Source: Rostratula benghalensis
Lineage: Eukaryota > Chordata > Aves > Charadriiformes > Rostratulidae
Length of the DNA stretch: 64,000 bases
NCBI GenBank assembly: GCA_013399305.1
Contig: VXAI01000049.1
Location: 855,089 to 919,088, forward strand
Direction: 5' to 3'
The notes below the pieces were generated by a model. That model did no database searches and was not told where the DNA came from. It saw only the letters and a list, made by a program, of their open reading frames with translations. Every line of letters starts with the position of its first letter. Positions within the stretch are counted from its first letter, which is position 1. Below are positions 49,444-60,300 of the stretch, in pieces. A program made the translations under genes and the position numbers.

Positions 49444-52400
49444 GTGTCTTACTCCCTCTCTGTCCCAGGGAAATGCAAGGGTGGGATTCCACCGGAGCAG
49501 TCCTGGGCAGAGCAAATTGCCAGATCTCGCCTTGAATTGGGAATGTCTTCTCTCAGCTGTGGGAATGCTCCAAGGTGGTTGAGGGGTCAGAGAGAGCAGA
49601 GGGTTCCTTTAGAAAATGAGAGGAGAAAAATGTTGACTGCAACAAGAGTTGTTTCACAAAAAAACCCCAAACATCTTTCCCAAATTATTTTACTAAAATA
49701 GACAAGAACCCCTTGTTCTATTTAGGGTGATTTATAACTGTTCCCAGCTGATCACAAAGTGTTTCTAAATTAAAAGCCATTAATTATAGCCTTATATAGA
49801 TACAAAGATATGCAAGGAGTGCTTTGCAATTCCAGCTCTGCACTTCAGGTGAGAGCTTTTTAAATTACTTGGACCATTGGAGCCACCTGCTTGACTAAAC
49901 GCTGAGGGCCCTGCGTTTGGGTACTCATCAGTGCATTGCAGTGTTAACATTGTTACTGATTTTTCTCATTTCTCCAGGGCAAATACTAATTAATGGATAC
50001 AATTCACAGCTGATTAGCTGTAGTTTCTTCAGTAATTACATTCGCAGACTAACTGTTCAGAAGAGGATTTCTAACCCAGTTCTTATTTCACTCTGAGCTT
50101 AATTTGTTTTTTCTGAATTGTTTAGGTCCTTAAGATAATCACCATTTTATTTTCTTTTGTTGTTCTAGGTACCATTAGATAATAAGGAAGTTTAATCTTA
50201 GAAAAACTCACTGATAATTGTTGTGTGCCTTCAATGGATTTCTAATTCAGGGACAAAAAAAACCAAATGCAAATAATATTAGTTGTGATCCATACTACCC
50301 AAAGCCTAAATGTGCCGGGTTCTGATATCAGTGCCCGAGTCCTACACAATAGGGCATTAAATAGTGTAGCTCAAGAGCAAAATGAACCTAAGGATGTGTC
50401 CTGGTGACTTTTAGCTTTGACATTCCTCATTACGTCATTTGCTTCCATGGTGTTAACAAAATGGAAAATTATGTTGTCCTGTGTTTCCCCTTTGTTTTAC
50501 TTTAATAAAGCACAGAGGAAGAAAAACCACTTGGCAATCAGAACAGCAGTCGCTGAGGTGAGAGGAATCCACCTGGATCAAAACAGTGTAGAATTTTACT
50601 TGTCAAGGTGAAAAACAGCTACGTTGCCCTTTTTGAGTCACTGGAGCCCCTAGGATGCTAAGATCATTAAAATGGGGTAGGGCTCGTGCCCACTTATAGC
50701 TATGAGCTTATATGTTGGAGCTGTACTTGCCTACTGTTCCTTTGCACTTAGGTATGATTTGAAGGCCTGTTTTCAGGCCTTCTGTTGTTACCATAGAAAG
50801 AACAGCTCTACTGGAGCCATTGGAGTTTTTCATGTAAATCCTTCTTAGTTTGCCACTAACTGACATGAAAAAAAAAAAAAAATCTATGCTGTCGATCTCA
50901 CTGCTCAGCTGAAGTGCTGTGTCTTTGTGCAGCAAATCCCCACACACAGATCCTCATGTGCCAAAACAGTAATTTCAATGTGCCATTTTATTTGAATTTT
51001 TTAATCTCCAAAAAACGGGTGACATCTGGGCTTTTAAAAAATGGATGACATTACTTTGAGTATCTGCATAGCTGGGGATAACAGAGTTTTAATAGCTATG
51101 AGGCAGCCTACATATTGTGCTAAGGCCTCTGTTGCTAAACATGTGTTATAGGTTGAAAGATTCAGCGTGTTAAGTACACAAATGGAATTTCATAGTTCTG
51201 AGTGAGGAATCTCATCTCATGTTCCTTCCTCCCCGTGATTGTCTTCTGAGTTTGTTTGATTGTCTTCTGTTTTGTCAGTCGGACAATTCACAATCGGGTA
51301 CATGAGGTGGCAATTCTTGGCGTCCATCTTGCTTTTTTCATCCTCTGTCACTGTATCACTATAGTTTTCTCCACTCTTTTTTTCTTTTTTTTTTTGGTAA
51401 CTTCTGGTCTTATTTACAGAAATGGATTTTGGAGTTTGCGGGGAAAGGGCCTTTCTTGAAAGGATGGCTCTGGCCCCTCTGGCTGCTCTGGGGTGCTGGA
51501 GGAACTGGAGAGAGCCAGGGTCTGAAGCACTTCCCTGCCAAAAGCCGTCAGGCGCCAAGTACGGCAGTAGCTAATTGAGCTGGAGCAAAATGGGTTTTCT
51601 TTCAGGACAGGTTCAGCTCCTCTGAAATCACAACAGAATTTCCTGCTTGGAAGGGAGGATCTGTTGAGGTGTGTGGTTACCTGTTCTCATGCACTGGTCT
51701 CAGAGCTTCTCCTGCTGCTGCTGGTCACTGCTGCGGCTTGTGGGGAGGCAGGTCCACCCAAGATCTGGCAAGGTAAAACAAAGCCTTCCTGAACAATTTT
51801 ACTTTACAGAACTCAAGAAAGGGAGCTCAGGGAAGAATCTTTCATGTGGCTGTAGCAGCATCGTTGTGGCCGGGCATTGTAGGGAGGAGCCGGGGGCATT
51901 TTGTCTCATTCGGTGCTCTTACTTTGCCACTTTATGCTGTGCCTGACAATAGAAATGTGGGGGGAAAAAAACCCAAAACCACCAAAAAAGCCCTGTGATT
52001 TAGTGTTTTAGTGGTAGCTGCATGGCATGTGTGGTAGGTGTTCCTTGCAGCAAAGCCTCTGGATGCCTCTCTGGTCCAGGAAGATGTGCAGAAATAGCTG
52101 CCAGCCGACCTGTATTTTGGAGGTGGCCGTTGAAGGGCCTGTGGCACTCTGAGCGCCAAGCGGCCAAATACTGGTCATCTCTTTCTTTTCCATGCTCGGT
52201 TCTGTAAAAAGAAAAGCACTTATCTCTTCCACAAACGTTCCTACTTGAGAATTTTGGTGGAAATGACTCTGTGGCATCCGAGAGGCTCCTTTGGGATCAC
52301 TCCTGTGTGGGAGGAGCTGCCCCTCGGTGGGAGCAAGCGGGCGCTGGGCCCACGCCACCCTGGGTGGATCTCGGGGTCTCTGCCATAGAGCTGCTCGGAT

Positions 52401-53042
52401 TTGTAAAAACTGGTGGTGTTAAATGTTCATGGGGGGCATGAGAGCTCAACTAGGATGAAGGATAGACAAGGTGGAGGGGGGTTGTTTGGGTTTTTACTTT
52501 TGTGGAAACTGTGGCATTTTAAGAGCAACATGGCGGACTCTCATTCTTCCCTTATTGACCTTCATCTCTTTAAAACAAGGCTTACTTGGAATAGTAATAC
52601 GACAGCTGCTTCTTGCTGCAGCAATCCTCCAGACCAGGATCATCCCCAGAAAAGTTATAAGGCGTGTCAGGAAAGATGTAGTAGAGTCTTAATGTCTTTT
52701 CTGGAGAACAGTCTCTTTCTAATGGATGCTTAATTTCCAAAGTCACCTCTAGGATTCTGGGGCGGGTTTGCCACGTGGACAAAGAAAGTTCAAGAGCTTG
52801 CACTTGGATTTATTCCCTGTACAGACCTGGGGATGCAGAGTATGTAATGATAACAATGTTGAATCCAATCGAGTTCTGACTACAAAGAACACTCACAAAA
52901 TTACTTGTTGTCTCTTTGTTGTTTTGGTTTTGTGGTGTTTTGGGTTTGAGTTTTTTTTCCCAACTATTTCTGCGGCAGTGAAGGGGTAAAGAAAAGTTTA
53001 TTATGGCATGCATTAAAATCCAAATATTTATTTTTCTTTCAG
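49444..53042. other. Intron 1 stretch next to exon 2
   Basis: No transposon recognised after the LTR. A minus-strand frame of 113 codons at 51217-51558 is rich in Lys, Asp and Glu but matches no family I know and crosses a poly-A tract, so it is left uncalled. The last bases form the polypyrimidine tract and AG of the exon 2 acceptor. Confidence 0.65.
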
Positions 53043-53108
53043 TTTGGAAACAATAACAACTACATGAACATGGCAGAGGCAAACAATGCATTTCTTGCTG
53101 CAAATGAG
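53043..53108 (+). CDS. TOX3: TOX3 coding exon 2 (internal, 22 codons)
   Basis: Internal coding exon of TOX3, a nuclear HMG-box factor known to co-activate CREB/CBP-dependent, calcium-responsive transcription. It starts after a pyrimidine-rich acceptor (TTTCTTTCAG, AG at 53041-53042) and ends GAG|GTAGAT. The 66 bases are in phase 0 at both ends and encode 22 residues including FGNNNNYMNMAEANNAF. From memory of the family, this stretch is diagnostic for TOX3; TOX and TOX2 have a different sequence here. It corresponds to about residues 30-51 of the human protein, directly after exon 1 and ahead of the acidic/proline-rich segment in exon 3. It carries no DNA-binding domain. The donor is weak: it lacks G at +5, and a U-rich tract (53116-53130) follows it. 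If the intron were retained, the frame would stay open to a stop at about 53277. The gene assignment is very secure because exon 3 follows in the same phase. Confidence 0.95.
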
Positions 53109-55565
53109 GTAGATGTTTTTTTCTTTTTTTATCTCTGCTCATATTCTGCTGTTTGCTGTGATAATATAACAGACTTTGAATGGATGAAGAGTGAAGTGCC
53201 GAATTTCTCTGTGTTTTATGGAGCACAAAATAAAGACTTTAATGAGAAAGAAAATAACCTGACAGCTCTCCATTACTAGTCAATTTAGCTGTCCATAAGG
53301 CTGTTACTTACATAGCATGTCAATAGAAACAAATCTGCTTTGGGTATGAAAAAAATCATAAACAGAAGGAAACAAATAAAAAGCACAGTAGGTGTACGCT
53401 TAGAAAGCAAGCTTGGTAACAGTCATTACTAGCTAATGTGCTAATCTTTGTTATAGATACAAACACTTTAATTTGGGTTCTTAATATTCACATAAGTTAG
53501 AAAACCAAAATGGACTTTGTTGCCTGAAACGGCAGCCCAGGGGCCAGACTATCGGCGCAGTTGCTGGGCTGGGGGGGTGATGTGTCTGATCCCCACCTGT
53601 GAGAACTGAAAGAGAAGAAAGGTATGGACAGGAGAGTGGCCATATATTTCTTACAGTGCTGCTGCCTTCCAGCAGTTAACAGACCATCAGAGTGCCAGTC
53701 CTGACCCCAGCTCCGGGCAGAAACACCTTGTGCTCATCACTAAAACCCAAGGGCTCTTCTTCCAAAGGGAAGGATGGAAGGTGCAAGATGCACTGTGTAG
53801 TAATGTGTGAGAAAAGAACCGAGTATTTATTTAGGATGCGTGCCATAAATCACCTCCACATGAGGAAAGGTTAGAAAACTGGGCAGCCGTAATTTTGCAT
53901 GTTGTAAATTGGTGATTTGGTCACAAGTATTCTCATGCACTTTAAAAAAAAAAAAAAAAAGCTATCTTGGAGAAAATAAGCAGAAAGGTGTAACAGTAAA
54001 TATGTAGGTTGGAATTAAGAGTCATATTTTACGATCATTGGTACAATGGTCACCATCTCTTTTTACCCAGCAAGACTGCTTAGATAAGGGAATATTGTTT
54101 GGCACTAGCTCCAGTGTTATTTGTGATAATGAACACAAACCCCATCTGTAATGACAACATGATGTTTCTTTCTGTAGAATTTCTTTCCTACATTTGAATC
54201 AAACATTGATGAAAGCTCTGCTGCCAGCAGCTGTTCAGAGACAATTTAATTCCAGCTGTGATAATTCACCGTGTCAGACATTGGCTGTTATATGTTGATA
54301 CAACAGTTCTCCAGATTTGCATTTTTATCAAAAGGAACAAATGTTTTGAACATTTCAGTACAGATGGCATTTAACCATGCACACAGTTTTTGTTGGTGGG
54401 TTTTTTTTTCAAAAATGTGTAAGATATAAATATTTGAAAAGTTAATAACTTTAAAAAATGTGATTGGTAAGATAAATCCCCCAAATGTTATCCCATCTTT
54501 TGGTCATAACGGCACCTTTCTGCAATCCCAAATTACATACTATTCCAGCTCCTTTTACAGACTGAATAGCCTAGTGATTTGGATTTAAGACTACTTCACT
54601 AAGGGGCTTTTTCTCTTTTTCAATTACCTCTATTATATACGTCTATATACCTCACTCCTAGGTCTGGTTTTTTGGTTTTTTGGTTTTTGGTTTTTTTTAA
54701 AGATATATACATATTTTAGACAAGTTATGTTGTGAGAATCAAATTCACATTTTAAAAACATTAAGGTATTCATCACTTTGCTCTCTTTGCTTTGTAATAA
54801 GCTGTAAGTATGAATGCCACTTTCCTAAGTAAAATATTATTATATTATAATATCTTGTTATATATTTACACAGCTGTCCTGGAGTTATTCTGTTAGATGT
54901 GGAAGAAAGATCCAGTTCTTACAATTACTGCTGTCTCATAAATATGTCTAGTAAAGAGAGGTTCAAATGTACTACAATAATACTGATTTCATTGAATCCT
55001 TCTGCTTGAACAAGGAGTAAAAATATGATTAAGTGTTAGCATTTGCATTAAAGCGTGAATCTAACTTTGCAATTACTGCATTACAATGTATTTAATTATA
55101 GTGCTTTTACATTAAGGTGAATGCAAGCTTTCTCGCTCTGGTTTTGGGCCTGAGCACTGCTGAGCTAGAAACCCATTTTATTCCTGTAAATAATGCCTTA
55201 AGAGTGTAATCCTCAAGCACATTCAGGCTTAGAAGCCACACGTTTGCTTTATGTTTTCTGTCTCCATGTCATGATTACTACGACCCGTTTTAAAGCACCT
55301 TAAATATTTATTGAAATAATATTTCAAGTGTTAATTACAGTGGTAATGAAAACAGCCAAATGCCACATATCAAGAATGAGTGTTTATTCGTATTGTTAAT
55401 GTGATATGTTAGATTTCATTAAGCAGTAATGGGGTAGCAAATGAGTCACAAATTACAGTTGCATCTGTTACTAGACCACATTAGTGCCAAAATAACTGCA
55501 ATCTCAGCCATAGGGTTATATGTTCATTAGCCAACCGCTTCTCCTGGCCAATCCATCCTTTGTGC

Positions 55566-55732
55566 TCGGGAGCGAAGGAAAATCCACACCTTTTGTAAAA
55601 CAGCAGCGGGGAAGGCAAACGCCTCCCCCGGCCGGGCCCAGCTCTCGCGTCCCGAATTCAGTGAGGGCCTCGGAGCGGGATGGGCAGAGTCTCCCCAGAC
55701 CCCGACGGTCTGGAAGCAGGCTGGGACCTCGT
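55566..55732. promoter_or_regulatory. CpG-dense patch in TOX3 intron 2, possible alternative promoter or enhancer
   Basis: About 14 CpG in about 165 bp (for example ACGCCTCCCCCGGCCGGGCC and CTCTCGCGTCCCG), against almost none for kilobases around. A CCAAT motif (GGCCAATCC, near 55547) lies just upstream on the + strand. No TATA box, and no coding or known repeat sequence is seen. A methylation-free regulatory element is one reading; transcription start activity is only inferred. Confidence 0.4.
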
Positions 55733-56304
55733 CATTTCTGGTGTGAGACCCCTAATGACAGCTGACAGGTTCTGTGTGCAAGCAAGGGTTTTTCTTGTGT
55801 TTCAGTTTCCATCTTCTCTCAAGCGGTTATTAATTTATATCATCATTAACAGTTTGAAGGCTGACAATTTGCAGCGGTTAATGAGATCTTTCACTGAACG
55901 TATAATTTTTGAATTAACTGGCATTAAGTCACTCTTTCAAACAATGTAAATAATACATATAACAGTTCCACCCCCCAACCCCTCCCAATTCAAATCCTGA
56001 ACTAATGCAAACAAACAAATCCCAGAGCAGCCTTGCATGTCCGGAACGAGACAAAAGTGCCTATTTTAGGATTGCCAACCACCCAATTCGATCAAGACGG
56101 TCCTGATTTGGGCACATTTAAAATGGCCTGATTTCAGGCACTGAATTTCTATTATTAAATGGCAGCGGACCTGAAATAATAGATGAAAGTTCGTTTAGCT
56201 CACAAGACATGTGAATAAGCGCAGCTCATTTGTTTCCCAAATAAAAGTCAGCAATTCTGAAGCCAGTTATGGGCTCTGCTGGAATAAAGATTACCTCTGA
56301 CAGG

Positions 56305-56357
56305 CACACACACACCCCTACACACACACCCGTACACACACACACACACACACACAC
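56305..56357. repeat. CA microsatellite, interrupted
   Basis: CACACACACA runs broken by CCCCTA and CCCGTA, about 53 bp long, in intron 2. Confidence 0.95.
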
Positions 56358-56667
56358 CCTGCACCATAACTGGCAGTAAATGTTTTGCTCAAGGCATCCT
56401 AACAGGTGTTTAGTTTGTCACAAACCTCCTGTTCAAAGAGAGCTGGCGTGCTTCAGAAAGCCCTGGAAGCCGCCCTCATCACCCCCTGCTCTTCTGGTTT
56501 TGTTTTTTTTATATGAGGCTCTCCTCCAGTTTACAACCCTTGGTGAAAAGGGTGCATCCAGCTCCTGGGATGGGAAAGAGATGGAGGGACCGGAATGATA
56601 ACATTTCGTGTTTGTTGGTGGATGAAAAGGAAAGAAAAGAAGGGAAGTGGTTGGTGCTGAATTAATT

Positions 56668-56692
56668 GGGGGGGGGAAGAGGGCAGAGGGGG
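56668..56692 (+). other. G-quadruplex motif upstream of TOX3 exon 3
   Basis: Nine G, then AAGA, GGG, CAGA and GGGGG. This satisfies a four-tract G3+ pattern with short loops on the sense strand, about 400 bases before the exon 3 acceptor. Folding is predicted from the pattern only. Confidence 0.6.
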
Positions 56693-57089
56693 TTGGTCTT
56701 GGGCTACAAAATTGTCAGTGTTTTATGAAGCATGAGAATAGTGTAAGCCGTTTGTGCTCTTTTACTAACATATCAATAAAATGGCAATTTGTTATACAGC
56801 CAAATCCAATGTAGCTGATATCCAGACCAACAACAAAGACAGATGTTGCTAATTAAGTACGCATTAAAAAACTGTTAATACTGATACTCCATTAAAGCCA
56901 TATGATAATGAGACTGAAATCTTCAATCAGAATGATCCACAAGCCCTTTCAGTTTATGAAACCTTAAGATATTGTTGCATCTATAGAGTTTGCATTTGAG
57001 AACAAAACTGGGCTTGGACTGCAGGTGGGGAGGTGGCTGCTGAGAGCGTTGTGCCCTAAGGTGGTTTACCTTGTCCTGTCCTTCTCCAG

Positions 57090-57344
57090 CAGACGTTCCA
57101 TACGCCCAGCCTTGGGGACGAGGAGTTTGAAATCCCACCCATTACCCCCCCGCCCGAGTCGGACCCCGCGCTGGGGATGGCAGATATACTGCTGCCCTTT
57201 CAGAGCCTCGGTGACCAGCTGCCCGCCCAAGGAAATGAATTCACACCTCAGTTTCCCCCCCAGAGCTTGGATCTTCCCTCTATTACGATATCCCGAAACC
57301 TCATGGAGCAAGACGGTGTCATCCACAGCAATGGATTGCATATG
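57090..57344 (+). CDS. TOX3: TOX3 coding exon 3 (internal, 85 codons)
   Basis: Second TOX3 exon in the window: 255 bases, phase 0 at both ends. The acceptor is CTCCAG at 57084-57089 and the donor is ATG|GTAGGT. The 85 residues include [47 protein letters not shown] and, at the end, GLHM. The acidic and proline-rich EIPPITPP motif is the TOX-family N-terminal hallmark, and the rest matches TOX3 as I remember it (about human residues 52-136). This N-terminal region is linked to transactivation; the HMG box is encoded further 3', outside the window. A few conservative changes from human are visible (for example [19 protein letters not shown] in the middle). The first three bases, CAG, form a tandem NAGNAG acceptor with the preceding CAG, so the leading Gln may be optional. 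No stop or frameshift is seen. Confidence 0.97.
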
Positions 57345-60300
57345 GTAGGTGTGGTTCTGCTGTCTGTTACAGCCCAGTAACGTAGGCTTGTGTTGTCCAT
57401 CAGTTTCAGTTGACCTCCCAGGTGATCCCTGTGGTTCCTTGGTGTTGTACCCTGACCAAGCATTTGCCGACGTCCTGTGCCATGGGCAGGAGTATCCTCT
57501 CCAAACGGTGACACGTGCTGTTAGTCAGTTCCCTAAGGCAAATGGTTGAGGGTTTGACACTGGTGGGTTCAGGAAGGTAAACGTGGTCGTTAATGTGCAG
57601 TGCAATACTATTCTGTGTGTGAACAGGTATCTTATGAAGAGGCAGTCAGGCCTTATAAACACAGAATTTTAATTTTGGGGTTGGACTTGGAAGTCCAGAT
57701 CCATCAGCATCATATGCATCCCCAAAAATGTGCTATAGAGTTGACACTGTATAAAGTTAAAAAAGGTGTTATATAGTTGATACTGGCATCAAGAGTTAAA
57801 AGACCATTGTGTTGGCCAGGGTGAACTATGGCATTTAGAAGGAGCTGCGTGTCTGTATTTCAAGTACAGGACCCACATCTGGCAGCCACCAGGATATTTT
57901 GAATGTGCAGCGTTGAGAGTAGCCCAGAAAGGGAGCCAGACGCAGTATGGCAGCTGTAAATCCCATAGAGTTCCCTGTATTCTCTGTATTCGGTGGGCTA
58001 ATTCTTTTTTAAAATGAAAATTGATGTTGTTTTATTTTAAACTCATAATAGAAGGAGTAGGGATGTATTGCCTTAACCATATTCAGAAATACAGGGCCAA
58101 AAAAGACTGTTCTGTCCAGTGCTATCATTGACCATAGTGACTGGGGCAGGCTGGGCCTGCTCTCCTGCTCCTGGGGTGGGGAAGGGCTGAGTGATGGGGA
58201 CTGTTAGGCTAATTCCAGTGATCACTCCTGTTAATTAGAACACCCCAAAACCAAGGCCATATGGATGCCTTCCCCATAATCTCTACGTGCTGTGGGGCTG
58301 TGATCTCCATTGGGGAGACACAGGGGGCACTTTCTGGTTGTGTTTCCCTTTTGGCTCTGGGGGATCTCCCTGCCTGGGTGTCTCTAACCTTTGAGCAGCC
58401 ACGTTCATGCTGTCATGAGACACAGCTGTGAGTCAGTTTATCATCCTTAAACTCTGTGGTTACAATTAGAATTAGTTTCTGTATTGCATACTGAAGACAG
58501 AGCAAATGTTTAGCTTGAACAGATACTTTACATCAGATAGATTTTTTTATTTGTATTTTTTTTTCTGATTAGCTGTTTTATAGAGGGCCTGTTGCTAAAC
58601 TCAGTGTAGTGAAAATACAGATTTACTGCTGGAGTGTTATAAAGGTCAACGTGTTGTCGTGTTATGATTCTGTGTAAATCTTTTTTCTCTCTCTTTTATT
58701 ATTCTGGCAAGTGAAAATTAATTAAAGATTTCCAAGTGAACATGCACCAAATACTCCTCTGGAATTCTGCAGGCTGCTGGCTTCGCTACAAATTTTAATA
58801 TTTCCTTGGAGGTCACAAAGAGTAGCTAGCACTACTACAGAATTAAGCACAAACTGCTCACTGTTTAGGAGGTACAGAATTCAGTAATTCCATAGATACA
58901 AAGCAGCAGGCACTGTCTACATCGGGCTTTGGAGGATATGGTGCTTCTTTCCAGACCCCATTTCGTGTGGGATTTTGTACACACTGGACATGCTGGGTGG
59001 CTACTAAAGACAGACCAGATTGGCAAAACCTGGGAGTCAGGGGTGTTTTTGGCTGACAACTGAAGTAATGGAGCCTGTGTGCGCTGAATACAAGGGAACT
59101 TGCTCAGAAATATGTAATAAATATCACGGGCTGGGCCAGGGTTGTGTATGTGTTTGGGTGTCCCCTCCACAGTGTCAGGTGGTTTGTAATTTTGCATCCT
59201 TTCACTGAATGTGATTCTTCCATGAGTAAATGCTTAACATGATGTTACCACCAGATCCAACAGATAACTGGTTAGATATCTCTTCTCTTACCTCCTCTTA
59301 CACTGGATTGAGGGGCTTTATATATCTTTTCTTTTTTTTTATTTTTAATTTTTTTTTAATGTAAAAATTATGGGCATAGCTCACATTGACTTCGGTGGTA
59401 AGAATTTGTTCCTGTATAGGGTGAGGAGAAGATCTAGAGAAGCTCATGCCTTCTTACCCCCGTGGTCCAGTGGTGTTTTCTAGGGTGATTGCCAGTTCAG
59501 AGCTGTGGGGCTGTCGGCTTGGGTGCAGTTCTGCTGCAGAGAATTGATGAGGAATTTGCGTGATTTGTTACGGAGGAGCCACATAGGGAGGTTGTTCGTG
59601 TGTCAGACACTTTCCCCACAACTGCTGGATTTCTTTTATACTGTGAGATGGAGTGGCCCCTGCCATTGTATTTCAGCCAGTGGTCTTTTTCTCTTCTGCT
59701 CCTAAATGCTGGGTAGCTTCAGAAGTTTAAAGACATCAGCAGAGGGTCCTTGTATAGGCTTCCCCTGAACTCACATAGAGCTCTGTAGTATTCAAATTTT
59801 CCAGCAGTTAATCTGTATTTCAAAAATAGAAAATGAAAACATTATATCATATTTTATGTGAAAAATGTGCACTTTATTAAACTGGTAAATATTTATTAAT
59901 AATATTAGAATTCATCTTTAAATTAGACATTTCATGAATTACCTTGCCTTGGAGCTATAAAAACTTTATTGCAGCAATAAAAAAAATGTAAAGGAGGCAT
60001 TTTGACTATGAAATTTCATTTCATGGTCAATTGAATTTACTATATCTGAAAGAACTAAAGATGGGGTTGTAAAATAATTACGATGTTCGTATACACTTAC
60101 AGAACAATGTTCTTATCCAGCGATACTACGATAGTGTTATTTAAAGGCTGTATTAATAGTGTATTGCTAATCACTAAAGCTTCTTTAGCTGAATACAAAC
60201 TTAAATTATTTTCATATGAACTGCACTGAGTTTATTGGCTATCTTGTGAAGCATTAGAGAGCTTTACTGTAAGCAATATTTAATTTAGATAAATGTAGTC

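Larger units (their letters stand above)
1..53042 (+). other. TOX3: TOX3 intron 1 (3' part), with its repeats
   Basis: Everything upstream of exon 2 reads as intron 1. I looked for the conserved first-exon start (MDVRFYP) and for the known alternative N-terminus and found neither, so exon 1 and the promoter are inferred to lie before base 1. A long first intron is normal for TOX genes. No open frame in this stretch outside transposon relics resembles a known protein. The open frames seen are short, overlap on both strands, or arise from A/T tracts. Confidence 0.8.
53109..57089 (+). other. TOX3: TOX3 intron 2
   Basis: About 4 kb between exons 2 and 3 with no CR1 or LTR that I recognise. It begins with a U-rich tract, is AT-rich from about 54.1 to 55.5 kb with many TAAT/ATTA cores, then has a sharp CpG-dense patch (55.57-55.73 kb), a CA repeat (56.3 kb) and a G-run cluster (56.67 kb). 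The AT-rich block has the look of vertebrate conserved non-coding DNA, but conservation cannot be judged from one sequence. Confidence 0.85.

Noticed and set aside
53109..53279. Extended exon 2 (open frame past the donor to a stop)
   Set aside because: The TOX3 family joins exon 2 to exon 3 in phase 0 at GAG; the extra frame is T-rich intron and would only be read if the intron were retained.
56305..56357. CRISPR-like or spaced repeat array
   Set aside because: It is a CA microsatellite with interruptions. The window is vertebrate, and no spaced direct-repeat array was found anywhere.
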